A program made the translations under genes and the position numbers. This document shows positions 1 through 9,260 of a DNA stretch of 64,000 nt, piece by piece. The notes beneath the pieces are model-generated. The model saw only the letters and a program-made list of their open reading frames with translations. It was not told where the DNA came from and did no database searches. Positions within the stretch are counted from its first letter, which is position 1; every line of letters starts with the position of its first letter. Source of the stretch: Isochrysis galbana. Taxonomy: Eukaryota > Haptophyta > Isochrysidales > Isochrysidaceae. The stretch is taken from assembly GCA_018136815.1 (NCBI GenBank), contig CM030935.1, forward strand, positions 535,382 through 599,381, given 5' to 3'.

Positions 1-628
1 CATCGACCTGATCCAGGCCGGCACGGCCGACGCAAGTACGCGAGACATCTGCGAGAAGATTTCGGAGGCGTTCGCTGTCGCCCCCGCGGAGGCGTGCACG
101 ATGTGTGAGCTCGCTGGCGGCGAGCCGACAATCGCCGTCTTCAAACTCCCTTGCCAATGTGCGCGCGCTGCACTCTCGCTCCATCCTGCTTTGCCTCGCC
201 AGTCTGTGACGTACAAACATTTCCTTCCTGCCGTGTAGGCTGCCGCTTTTGCACACCCTGCGCTAGCAACGTCAAGGCCCCCTTTGCACAATGCCTCTTC
301 AAGCACAACGCGCCGTTCGACTTCGACCCGGACGACTCCATCTTTGCCACACTCGACGATGCCCACTCTAATGACGAAAACTTCGGCATGACATTCGTGC
401 TCACGGACGCCTGGCGCGAGCGCTACCGCAAGCATATCCTCGCCGTGCAGGAAGAGGCCGGCAAGGTATGTTCCGCCCTTCGCCCCCTCCCGTGCACATG
501 TGGTTACTCCTCTGACCCTTGCGCTGCAGATGAAAGCAAAGGAGATCGAGCAGATGGAACGCACCAAGACGAAGGCCGTCACGCGCGCGGCAACGGATGC
601 ACGCCCCCGCAAGGTCGCGCGCAAGTAG
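1..628 (+). CDS. C-terminal part of an unidentified protein, at least two introns' worth of exons
   Basis: The window opens inside an open frame (codons from base 2) that stays open to about 150 and reads as ordinary coding sequence (…EKISEAFAVAPAEACTMCELAGG…). A second coding block, clearly in use from about 274, ends in …TDAWRERYRKHILAVQEEAGK and is followed by a convincing 64-bp GT..AG intron at 466-529 (donor gtatgt, acceptor ctgcag). The last exon, 530-628, adds a lysine/arginine-rich tail (MKAKEIEQMERTKTKAV…) and a TAG stop at 626-628. The junction between the first two coding blocks lies between about 150 and 274 and I could not fix it. I do not recognise the family; the basic, helical C-terminus could bind nucleic acid or partner proteins, but that is only an impression. 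Confidence 0.6.
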
Positions 629-637
629 GGCGTCTAT

Positions 638-712
638 GCGAGCGCACGTGTGGGCTGAGGTGCGTGGGAGCGCACGTGTGGGCTGAGGTGCGTGCCAGCG
701 CACGTGCGGTGG
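638..712. repeat. Short tandem repeat after the first gene
   Basis: The phrase gcgcacgtgtgggctgaggt occurs twice in succession (about 27-bp period), followed by a third, decayed copy (gcgcacgtgcggtgggg). It lies directly downstream of the stop at 626-628, so it would be in the 3' untranslated region. From here to about 1255 I see no other feature. Confidence 0.6.
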
Positions 713-1255
713 GGCGTAGGTGACGTGCCGGCGCCCGAGATACCGCTGCGTGTACAGCGACTGGTGTGTAGCACTTGGTGTTATCACCGGAGGTGATGTC
801 ACATCATTATGCTTTGAAACGTCGAACCCCATCTCCACAATACCTCCTAAGACGAATGCGCCACAGCCCGCTCCGGACTCCAGCAAAGGATGCTCAGTCC
901 CTGGGCGGCCTATTTCGCCAACGATTCCACACTGCAACATGTGGGGAAGGAATGTGGGGAAGGATATCCCTGAGGCTCCCCCAGCACCTCATGGGCACCC
1001 CTGAAGGCGTTGGCGACAAGGGACGAAATATGATATTGAAGATACGCCGTGTGAAGCGTCCATGGGCATGCTCCAGCAGCAAACGGTTACAGCACACCAC
1101 ACTTCGACGTCAAGGAAGTGGGAGAGCCGTAGGTAGAGTAGGTTCGCATGCCTACTCACATCGCCACAGACTCTGTAGTGTGATTCTACAAGGCAGACAA
1201 CGGTTGCCACTGACAAGTACCACACGCCGCACTGGCACTACGCACATTTGCACAG

Positions 1256-1645
1256 CTACAGACCATGACGCCGACGCAAGCGCAACAGCAACGAAACGTC
1301 GTGAGCGACGCCTTCGTCATCTTCGTCGTCCTCGCCTTCTGGCGGAGGGGACGCGTCGGAGTCGGATTCATGGGGAGCACCACTGCTACCGCTGGCCTCA
1401 CCGCCTCGCCCCCACGTCTTCTCCGGAGCGTCGGTTGCGAATGCACAAGTACGCGCTTTAAATAATTTTGAGGTGGGGGGGCGCGTACGGCTAAATCCCA
1501 CCTCGCATGATGGCGGCCAAATCACGTAAACTGCAGCAAAAAGGTATGACGTTGCGCGTTGCGGTTGCGGACCGGCGCTGGCTTCCAGCGACTGTCGGCG
1601 GTCGCGCTTGCTGCTTGCTGCATGCATTCTTTGTCATGCTCTTCC
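1256..1645 (-). CDS. Possible host gene segment with an acidic patch, left of a LINE insertion
   Basis: On the minus strand a frame runs from 1627 to 1256 with an acidic, serine-rich stretch (ESDSDASPPPEGEDDEDDEG), a composition typical of real protein rather than of chance. It faces a second minus-strand coding-looking block at 2508-2660, and the two are separated only by a LINE fragment flanked by a perfect duplication. Before the insertion they would have been adjacent. The frames on the two sides do not join in one continuous reading without an intron, so the gene model is unsettled. No family recognised. Confidence 0.3.
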
Positions 1646-2507
1646 GACCACAATATGTAGACTCTGCGGGAAGCACCGCGAGAATTCGACACACCTAGCC
1701 AGGTGCTCATCCACGATTCGGATATTCCAAACCATAGAGGCCGTGGCGGGGTTCACTCCCGCGAGCGACAGATCGACAACTCAGAAGATCAAAGACAGAT
1801 TGTTCGCATACCCGAACACACCGACACCCGATAGCCTTAAAGCCCTCTACCTGATAGCATGGAGACACATAATAGGCGACTTCTACAAAGTAGAATTTGA
1901 TCACTACGCATTCCACCACGTACCGGTCATCGAAAGAACTTTGAGCAGTTTCACGGTCCTCGTCAGAGGCCTTGGGCCCCCGGACGGAAGCACGACCGTG
2001 CGCACGAGCAAGGCTTCCCAAGGTAGGAAGCCGAAGATCAAGTCTCCACGGGACCTCAGCACCCCCGTCTTTACGACCAACAATAAAGGGAACCTCACCA
2101 TGAGTGTGAACCTGAAGCTAATAGCACAAGCGCTCGCCATGGTGGAGCGGCTTGCCTAAAAACACACATAACCTCGCTGCGGACCGTTTCTCACCCGATT
2201 AGCACCCACAGCAGACGCACAGACGCACCGGACATCAGACGCCCGGCGCCCGACGCAAAAAAGGAAAGAGATAAAAACCGGTAGCCCGATGGCGAAGAAG
2301 GAAGGAGAGGGACAAGCCATCGGGGACCGGTACACACCGTCTGCCACTGGAAACCTACTTCACCCAGCCCCTAGGTAGAGCACGAGGGGACGAGCCGCAA
2401 GGCAGGTGGAGGGGTGGTAAGGAAAGCGGGCGTGGCTGCAGGGAGGCTGTGCAGAGTCGCGCGCGCGGCGAGATTATTAAGAAGTTTTTTTTTGTCATGC
2501 TCTTCCG
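1630..2507 (+). mobile_element. 5'-truncated LINE1-type retrotransposon copy with 17-bp target duplication
   Basis: The element body is 1647-2490. It is flanked by the exact duplication tttgtcatgctcttccg at 1630-1646 and 2491-2507. The body starts in frame within the C-terminus of ORF2: a zinc-knuckle-like C-x2-C-x8-H-x3-C (ICRLCGKHRENSTHLARC) followed by about 145 residues to a TAA at 2157-2159. A 330-bp 3' region follows, ending in gagattattaagaag plus a T-tract. Endonuclease and reverse transcriptase are absent, so the copy is dead on arrival. The intact frame and perfect duplication suggest a young insertion. The same ORF2 tail recurs at 7215-7420 (-) and 10506-10860 (+), which defines the family. 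Confidence 0.85.
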
Positions 2508-2660
2508 CTTCCCCGATTTGAACTTGGGCGCGCTCTCCGCCGCCTCTGCTGCGCGCCGACCGATCTCCTCCGTGATCTTGGCCTCGCGTTCGCGTCGGGC
2601 CGCAATTACAGAAGTCACTTCTTCGCTGGAGGCATCCTTAGCCACTAAGGCGTGGAACTA
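2508..2660 (-). CDS. Possible host gene segment, right of the LINE insertion
   Basis: The minus strand from about 2660 to 2508 encodes a helical, charged segment (KDASSEEVTSVIAARRERE, then AKITEEIGRRAAEAAES) running into the LINE target duplication as …KRKSMTK. The same KSMTK codons are present in the left-hand copy of the duplication. It is therefore plausible that an exon was split by the insertion. Family unknown. Confidence 0.3.
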
Positions 2661-2800
2661 GATACCCAGATATCTAGATCTAGATATCTACCTATCTAGG
2701 CCGCTTTTTCAGTATCTCTATCTAGGTGGATAGCGCCAATGCACTATGCACTATCTATATCTAGGTGCATAGCAATCGACCGAAGGCTAGATATCTAGTA
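2661..2800. repeat. AT-rich tatctag-type low-complexity sequence
   Basis: Repeated words tatctag, atctatatctag and tgcactatgcactat fill about 140 bp. A similar tract (ctatatctaacatat, ctatatctaatatg) lies at 8455-8545. The stretch 2800-2950 holds nothing I can identify. Confidence 0.5.
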
Positions 2801-3227
2801 GATCATTACCATATTTGCGCACCTACACTTACAGAGCAGGCAGCGCGCTCATGCGTACAACAGCTTATACAACACAGCATTGTGACGCATCGACATTACC
2901 GCCAGCTGATGCTAAACTTGAACCTGAAGGCAATAGGCAGGGTAGTGATGGGATCAGAGTCGTTTGACGTTGCCGCCCTTGCCGCTCTCGTACGGACTCG
3001 TTGTACTCCTTGTTTCCTTGTTTTCCTCCTCTCCGTCACCCGTCACCTCGAAGATCGCTAGATGCTGTTCGATGCCGGCTGTTGCGGTCGGGGGGAGAGC
3101 CGCCCTTAGGTTTCTCCCAAGGGAGCCTCTCTCCTTTGCTCTCCCTCCCTTCGTGTGTTTTGTTTTCCCCCCTTCGGGCGTGCACCCTCTCCGTCCGGTC
3201 GGGATCCTCCGATCTCGATCTCCTTCG

Positions 3228-3630
3228 AGATCGCCCCGTGTATAGCTTAGGATAGGGGCGATCGCTCTCGCTCGATCCCCCTCCCTTGTTTTCTCATGTG
3301 CGCGCCCCCGTTCTTTCCTTGCGCGCGCCCCCCGTGTGCCGTGTGTTTCCCGCATTTTCTCTTGTCCCAGAGTCTTCCGAGAGTCGCGCCCACGGCCGCA
3401 CTCCCCCGACCGATCTCGATCTGATAGCTGATAGCCCGGTCAGCACTCACTAGGGGGACACCCAGGAGCCAGGAGGGGTGGAAAATAGTGGTAAAAAAGC
3501 GTGAGTGACCGGCGTATTGATCTCCTTCGCCCCGTGTGTTAGGATAGGGGTGATCGCTCTCCATCTCCATCCCCCTCCCTTGTTTTCTCATGTGCGCGCC
3601 CCCTTTCTTTCCTTGCGCGCGCCCGGTGAT
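3228..3630. repeat. Pair of ~100-bp direct repeats about 298 bp apart
   Basis: The segment 3232-3333 (…gataggggcgatcgctctc…, ccttgttttctcatgtgcgc, ttctttccttgcgcgcgccc) is repeated at 3530-3630 with a few changes. The sequence between (3334-3529) is GC-rich and non-coding. The spacing would suit a short tandem duplication or the ends of a small element; no target duplication is visible. Confidence 0.6.
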
Positions 3631-3747
3631 CGGGTTCGTGGACGGCCCCACTTCGGCACTTCGGCATGCCTATCGATGGCGACGTGCATGCCAGCGTCGG
3701 CGGGCGCCACAGAGGTTCATTTTTTTGACGTGGGCCTCCCCCGCGAT

Positions 3748-3860
3748 GGGTTGGCGCGTTGGCGCATGGCGCATGGCTCGTCCGGTGGATGTGGCGAGGG
3801 AGGCTACCCTAGCTAGCAAGACCTCTTACAAGACTATAATTTCTAACGGGGAGCCACCCG
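3748..3860 (+). repeat. Interspersed repeat shared with 47.2 kb
   Basis: The stretch with gcgcatggctcgtccggtgg and aagacctcttacaagactat matches, in inverted orientation, the sequence at about 47210-47320. Conceptually translated pieces (ASKTSYKTIISN here, DNKTSYKTTFFN there) are alike, so this is probably a remnant of a coding mobile element rather than chance. It ends about 90 bp upstream of the cap methyltransferase start. Confidence 0.55.
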
Positions 3861-3954
3861 GGTACGGACGAGCCCGAGCAAGCGGGGACGAGAGAGGGGG
3901 AGGTTTGGGGTGGGGGTGGGGGGGGGGAGCGAAGTGAGGGGCTCTGTGGCGGCG

Positions 3955-5841
3955 ATGGCTTCGGGCGTCGAGCTTCACTATGACGCACAGGCATGCCGCC
4001 ACTCCAGTCTGAGCGAGGCGCTCGCCACGCGGCGCTCGGGCGTGCTCTACACGTACAAGCGCTATGCCAATGCCATCAAGCGGCAGCTCATCTATCAGCA
4101 CGCGCGCTCTGTCGGATGCCTGGTCGACGTGGGCTGCGGCCGCGGCGGGGATATCGGGAAGTGGCGCGACGCGGGCATCCGCCGCGTCGTGGCGATGGAT
4201 CTTTCGGCCGCTCAGCTCGAGGAGGCGCGCGGGCGCGAGAATGACCGGCAGAGGGTCCCCAGCCAGACGCAGATCGTATGGCGGCAGCACAGCATGCTGG
4301 ATCCGGAGCTGGCCGCGCTCCTCGCGCCACAGCTGCGATGGGCAGGCGCTGAGGGTGGTGCCGACGCTGTCGCCGCGATGTTCTGCATTCAATTTGCATT
4401 TGGGAGTGAGGCAACTGCATCGATACTAATGGCTCAAGTGAGCTCCTTGCTGAAGCCCGGCGGTGTGTTCTTTGGCACAGCGCCCGACGCGAGCGCTGTG
4501 CTTAAGGTGTTGGACGGTAGGAATTCAGTGACATTGGAGCCGCCCGAGTTTCCCTTTGTGCTGCGCTTAAAGCGTGTGGATGTTGACGCTGTACCCAAGG
4601 GCACCCGCTCTGATGGAACAAATGAGATGCGGGAGGGTATAGAGCCGCAAATGGCCTATAGGACTAGGGCGGCGGAGGGTGGGCAGACTGCAGATATGGT
4701 ACCTGAAACTGGTCGCCGTGACGGTAAGCGAGGCGACGGCGGATCAGTCATGGAACACTGTGTGGGAGGGAAGGACACCTTGCTAGATGGGGCGCCCAAT
4801 CTCGAGCCAAAGGCCAAGACCAATGCATGCATTGAGCATGCGCAAAACGCACAAGCGGATGCACAAGCAAACGCAGGGGGGAAAACGCAAGATGGAGAGG
4901 GCACGAGTACCAGCAGCTTACGCATCGGCCCACAACACGACGATGAGTTTGGTCATGGGCTGTGCTTCAGCTTGCAGGACACTGTCACACAAGATTCTGA
5001 CGACCTAACCGATGCACACGAATATCTTGTCTGGCGCGAAACCCTCACCCGATTGGCAGAAGTTCATGGCCTTGTCCCGATTGCCATTGAATCAATGTAC
5101 AGTCACTCAGCGGTAGGCAAAATGCGCGGCAAGGACGGGCGTGGAGGCCAATCACTGCCAGTTCTGAATGATAAGGAAGCGCAAGTTGCGCAACTCTACT
5201 TCTCGTTCGCCTTTCGCAAGCAAGCTGGACGTGTGTCAAGCACCGACATGGCACCTTCTGGAGTTGACTGGTTGTCGAATCGGGGAGACCATCAGAGTCG
5301 CAAGAGGGGCCGATCTGATGGTGGCAGTCAGCTGTTCGATAGGCATCCGGCTATCAACGACGAGCGAGGCCAACGCAATTGGCACAGCATGGCATACGGA
5401 AATCAAGGTTGTGCCCATGCGAGTGGGTATGACGGGCCTTCACAGTACCGCTGGCATCGTCATGGCGACATCGAGTCGGGCTACGCCGGGCGTTTGGCTG
5501 AGACGAGCTCTTCAAGAGAAGGTGCTTACGGCCACAATCGCGTTAACAGCCGCTGGGGCCATGTGGGCTCGAAGAGGGATGCAGATGGCGAGCTGGTGAG
5601 GGGGCCTCGTCCTGCAAGGTACTCGAGTGCTCCGCAGTGCGGTTTCCAAAAGTACCAAAATCATGCACCATCATGGTACGACCAAGGTGGCGGTATGTCA
5701 TACGATGCCGATCGCAAAGATGAGCAACGTTGGCACGAACACCAGCAATATGCTGGTAGCGTGAGTCGAAAGAAGAGCCGGCACGGACAGGGCGAGGGGC
5801 ATAGATCCTACGAATCCGGCGTTCACATGAGATCTGAGTGA
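3955..5841 (+). CDS. mRNA cap guanine-N7 methyltransferase
   Basis: Transfers a methyl group from S-adenosylmethionine to N7 of the guanosine cap on nuclear pre-mRNA. The frame is uninterrupted, 628 residues from the ATG at 3955, chosen because the family match begins directly after it; an in-frame ATG at 3910 lies in a G-run. Visible motifs are the cap-enzyme entry helix LYTYKRYANAIKRQLI near residue 30, SAM motif I VDVGCGRGGDIGKW near 57, an acidic motif II (VVAMDLS), the DAVAAMFCIQFAF segment near 140 that corresponds to the family's …CQFALHY region, and LLKPGGVFFGT near 170. After VTLEPPEFPFVLRLKRV an insert of roughly 130 low-complexity residues separates the core from the C-terminal strands (EYLVWRETLTRLAEVHGLVP, then QLYFSFAFRK). 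The last 190 residues are an H/R/G/Y-rich tail, probably disordered. Neighbours are repeats, so no operon-like context. Confidence 0.88.
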   Translation: MASGVELHYDAQACRHSSLSEALATRRSGVLYTYKRYANAIKRQLIYQHARSVGCLVDVGCGRGGDIGKWRDAGIRRVVAMDLSAAQLEEARGRENDRQRVPSQTQIVWRQHSMLDPELAALLAPQLRWAGAEGGADAVAAMFCIQFAFGSEATASILMAQVSSLLKPGGVFFGTAPDASAVLKVLDGRNSVTLEPPEFPFVLRLKRVDVDAVPKGTRSDGTNEMREGIEPQMAYRTRAAEGGQTADMVPETGRRDGKRGDGGSVMEHCVGGKDTLLDGAPNLEPKAKTNACIEHAQNAQADAQANAGGKTQDGEGTSTSSLRIGPQHDDEFGHGLCFSLQDTVTQDSDDLTDAHEYLVWRETLTRLAEVHGLVPIAIESMYSHSAVGKMRGKDGRGGQSLPVLNDKEAQVAQLYFSFAFRKQAGRVSSTDMAPSGVDWLSNRGDHQSRKRGRSDGGSQLFDRHPAINDERGQRNWHSMAYGNQGCAHASGYDGPSQYRWHRHGDIESGYAGRLAETSSSREGAYGHNRVNSRWGHVGSKRDADGELVRGPRPARYSSAPQCGFQKYQNHAPSWYDQGGGMSYDADRKDEQRWHEHQQYAGSVSRKKSRHGQGEGHRSYESGVHMRSE

Positions 5842-6470
5842 GACGACCACCATGAGCGTAGGGGCTTGAACAGATTTGATGGGAGGAACAGCCACCATGA
5901 CCAGGGAGGCGGAGACCGCCGCGGGGATCGTTAAAAGTTGTAGTTGCACGGTTGCGAGTAAGAACATGTCAAGCATGTGCCAGGGCAGGGCAATGTCACG
6001 ACGGCCAAAATCAGTACTCTTGATTCGGGGAGCAGGCCCCTAAACTTTCACAGAGATCCATAGAGGCATGGTCGTGATTCACAGTGGGACAATCAGCTAT
6101 CCGCCTGTTTCGCATGCCAACTCGCAAGACCGAGTTGAATCAATCATCAATCAAGCTACCCATACGCAAAAAAAGTCCGGAGATTCTTGTACTACTATTC
6201 TAAACTAAGTTTATACATAGTTTACATGGGATAGGCCTCTCGTGCCCACGACCCCTTCAGGCTTCAATTTTCGCTTCGGGGGACCTGTCGGTCATCCTCA
6301 TGCTCTGCCTCTTGGCATGAACTGAGCTTTCCACACGCCGACCTAGACCCCCAGTGGGCGCGAGTCGGGAGTCACACTCCCAGACCCGCATGGGCCAGCT
6401 TTCACATCTCACACTCACACTCCCTCTCTCCCCCTCTCCAGATCGCCAGGCACCAGGCATGCAGAAGCCC
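5842..6470 (+). other. 3' flank of the cap methyltransferase gene
   Basis: After the TGA at 5839-5841 the same frame stays open for 30 codons of the same H/D/R/G-rich composition and then meets TAA at 5932-5934. The remainder to 6470 is AT-richer, without coding signal, and probably includes the 3' untranslated region. Confidence 0.5.
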
Positions 6471-6720
6471 GAAAAAAAAGATCTGAAGATTCAGCGCTAA
6501 CACCTATCACTGGACCAATATAAGTATACTCTACTTCCCATCCGACAGCGCCCTTTCCTCCCCTCACTCCGCTTCCTCTCCTTCCCCCCCTTACCCTTAT
6601 TCCTTTTTCATTGATTGGTTTCGGGGGTGCCGCCTTGGTACACTACCACGGGCCCGGTTCGGGGTGCGTGATCCGGGCAGGCCTTTATTCAAGTTCATGC
6701 TGATGTTGGAGCTCAGAAGG
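6471..6720 (-). mobile_element. LINE2-type 3'-end fragment
   Basis: Read on the minus strand this ends in gcgctgaatcttcagatc followed by a T-tract, the LINE2 3' signature. The preceding 230 bp match the 3' region of the larger copy at 23183-23400 (shared words accgcccttatc-like, ccggggtccgg-like, gtccgggcaggcctttt-like). It is 5'-truncated, with no coding part left. I could not find a clear target duplication. The sequence 6720-6874 holds nothing recognised. Confidence 0.6.
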
Positions 6721-6874
6721 TGCAACTCGAAGTTCCCTTTTTTGTCACACCCCTCCCGTCTATTTAGGTATACAATTTTTATTGACTCCTAACTTGGACA
6801 CTGTGATTGATGCCAAGGTAATTGAGATGAATATGCCAACTCTTCAGTCGCTCTACCCCATAGTAACCATTCTT

Positions 6875-7434
6875 ATCTTCTTATCATACAAAAAAAACTT
6901 CTTAATATTCACGCCGCGCGCGCGACTATGCACTCTAACACATGTAGCCTCTCCCGCCGCTCTCATCCCCGCTCCACCTGCCTTGCGGCCGTCCCTCGTG
7001 CGCTACCTAGGGGCTGGGTGTATGGGGTTTCCTGCAGCAGACGGTGTGCACCGATCCCCGATAGGTTTTTTCCACCCCTTCCTCCTGTACCATCGGGCTA
7101 TCGGTTTCTGTGCTGTTTTCTTTTTTCAGACCTGTGGGATGGGCGGCGTGTTTCCGTGCTTTCGGGGGTCGAGGCAGGGCGGGTGAGTGAAGCGTCATGC
7201 CGGTCTATGCGCGGTTACGCTAGCTTTTCCGTTAGTTGGAGTGCATTGGCTATTGCGGCCAGGTTGCCGCCTAACATCAGTGTGCCTTTATCGTTGAATG
7301 TAAAGACGGGCGCGCAAAGCTCACGCGGGGACTTGAGCTTCGGTTTTCTCCCTTGTGAGGCTATGCTAGTGCGTGCGGTCGAGGGCTTGTCCGGGGGGGT
7401 GAGTCCTCTGGCGAGGAATATCTTCTTATCATAC
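6875..7434 (-). mobile_element. LINE1-type copy, first of two inserted at one site
   Basis: Body 6890-7419, minus strand, flanked by atcttcttatcatac at 6875-6889 and 7420-7434 (15 bp, exact). The sense strand carries the C-terminal 60 or so codons of ORF2 (…KASQGRKPKLKSP-like region through LAAIANALQLTEKLA), the family's 3' region, and ends in attaagaag plus T-tract. It is 5'-truncated and more diverged from the 1.6-kb copy than that copy is from the 10.5-kb one, so it is older or from another subfamily. Confidence 0.85.
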
Positions 7435-7819
7435 AAAAAAACTTCTTAAAGTTCTCACCCCACGCGCGGCTTTGCACAAACTTTCCTCGCGGCCACGCCC
7501 GCGTTCCCTCCCACCTTCTCCACTTGCCTCGCGGCTACTCCCCTCGTGCACTACGTAGGGGCTCGGTGGACGGGGCTTTAGTTAGCAGGCGGCGTGCCCC
7601 GGTCCCTGGCGGTCTATTCTCTTCTTCCCTCCTGCGCCGCCGGGCGACCGGGTTCTCGTGTGTCTTTTGTAGTGTGCCGGGTTCCCGTGTGTCCTTTGTA
7701 GTGTAGGTGCAGATCCTTCTGGCGGATTTTGTCTGCCTCTTGGCACGTTTGAGGTGAGTGCGCTGATTTGTCGTCGGACGAACGAGTTGTAGCCCGGTTT
7801 CGGTTCATTCTTATCATAC
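7423..7819 (-). mobile_element. LINE1-type copy, second insertion at the same site
   Basis: Body about 7435-7807, minus strand, directly abutting the previous copy. Its own flanks are ttcttatcatac at 7423-7434 and again at 7808-7819. The sense 3' end is again tttaagaag plus T-tract, and the internal words (ctacgtaggggctcggtgg, cttgcctcgcggctac) belong to the family 3' region. No ORF2 codons are recognisable. Two insertions in the same orientation used overlapping target sequence. Confidence 0.75.
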
Positions 7820-7864
7820 AAATAATCCACTTGGTATGCCTTTCTTTTTGTGCAACAAAAAAGG

Positions 7865-8380
7865 CAAATTGGACGTCTCACGTTGGATTATTGTCGGTGG
7901 GTCGGTTGGACAGGAGTTTCCACACGAAAATGATTACACACACTACGAGCACAATGCCTCCGGCCACGATTGCAACCCCCTTGGCGAATAAGAGTTGTCT
8001 TTTTGTTTAGCCGCTGCTGAGTCCGGATCACACTCGACGTGCAAGGAGCGCACCGGGTAAGTCCACCCGATAGCCTGTAGGTCGACGTCTTCCCATCGCA
8101 CGTCTTCTGAGCTGATCATCGACGGGCCGTTGATGGTAGCGCTTTTGCCTTTCAAGCCGGCCTCGGCCTGAGGTCATTTTGAAGTGGATTCGCGACTTCA
8201 GTGACCTGCAGGCAGTCAGCATGGTCTAGGAGGAGCAAGTTGGTGACAATTCCTCCGCTGGCTTGTCGCGCACTCGCGCACCGCTTTGGTGGGAGATCTA
8301 CCCGCCGTTGACCCGCGGGGGGGGGGCATCGTGAGAGGGGCTCCCAGGGTTCTACGACGCCATTGTTTTCGTAGGACACG
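7865..8380 (-). other. Coding-looking remnants including a membrane-anchor tail
   Basis: On the minus strand one frame gives a hydrophobic segment AIVAGGIVLVVCVIIFVW near 7980-7925 followed by a short polar tail and stop, the shape of a C-terminal membrane anchor. Upstream, in another frame, lies ATINGPSMISSEDVRWEDVD (8140-8080), and further upstream GGIVTNLLLLDHADCLQVTE (about 8260-8200). The pieces do not join without introns or frame changes, and I recognise no family. It could be a decayed gene or part of a mobile element. Confidence 0.3.
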
Positions 8381-8399
8381 GTCCTACAATGTAGGACGG

Positions 8400-8600
8400 A
8401 ACTTTTAACCGCTACTCACTACTCACTAAGACGTGATACCAGTAATACTGATAATACTGATAATACTATTAATAGGCGAGCGAAGCGCACTATTTCGATC
8501 TATATCTAACATATATGCCGGAGGGCACTATCTATATCTAATATGTTAGCCGAAACGCACGATAAGGTTCAAATTCAAATATGTTAGCCCAAATCCAAAC
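8400..8600. repeat. AT-rich tract with taatactga and ctatatct repeats
   Basis: Several copies of tgataatac and ctatatctaa-type words; composition contrasts sharply with the GC-rich surroundings. It resembles the tract at 2661-2800. No coding potential. Confidence 0.5.
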
Positions 8601-8692
8601 CTAAACCTATTCACAAGCTTAGTTAGGGGGGCGTCACTCTGGGGTCGCGTTTGTGCTCCCCATGTAATCTTCTTGTCCTTGCTGCAATCGAA

Positions 8693-9032
8693 ACAACTTG
8701 TCAGCCCCGGATTCCGCGCCATGCCCGGCGAGCCGGCTGTTCGAATAATATCGGGGGGAGGCATATTGGGGGGGGGGGCACTCCCCCCCGCCTTGTAGTA
8801 TTTATTCCCCCCCCCCCAGCCTCCAGCGCAATAGTCAACTTCTTGATTTTATGTCTGTCTAGCGGGGTTGGAAAAATCAAGAAGTTGACTATTGCACTGG
8901 AGGCTGGAGGGGGGGAATAAATACTACGGGGGGGGGGGGGGGAGTGCCCCCCCCCAATATGCCTCCCCCCGATATTATTCGAACAGCCGGCTCGCCGGGC
9001 ATGGCGCGGAATCCGGGGCTGACAAGTTTTCC
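8693..9032. mobile_element. Palindromic MITE, ~158-bp near-perfect terminal inverted repeats
   Basis: The left arm (8693-8850) starts aacttgtcagcccc and the right arm (8871-9032) ends with its reverse complement, with a loop of only about 20 bp (tctgtctagcggggttgg). The arms differ essentially only in the length of G- or C-runs, so the element can fold into one long hairpin. No gene inside. I could not identify a certain target duplication. The motif gccatgccNggcgagcc near the ends is echoed at 34820 and 44780. Confidence 0.85.
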
Positions 9033-9260
9033 CCATTAGCTAGTGGGATTAGCCCGGTCATAACATTCGTAATTCAACCAATCACAACAATATCCGACGA
9101 GGGCCATGCCAACTTACCAACTTAGAGCGCTGCTTACCATCGCCCCACTTGTGCACCATGCATCATGGATCAATTCATTCACGTGGCAGGCTATCTTGTA
9201 TTCCACAAGCTGGCAAGGACCACATTCCATCGTCGCAAAACTGTGTTATTCACTCGGCAT

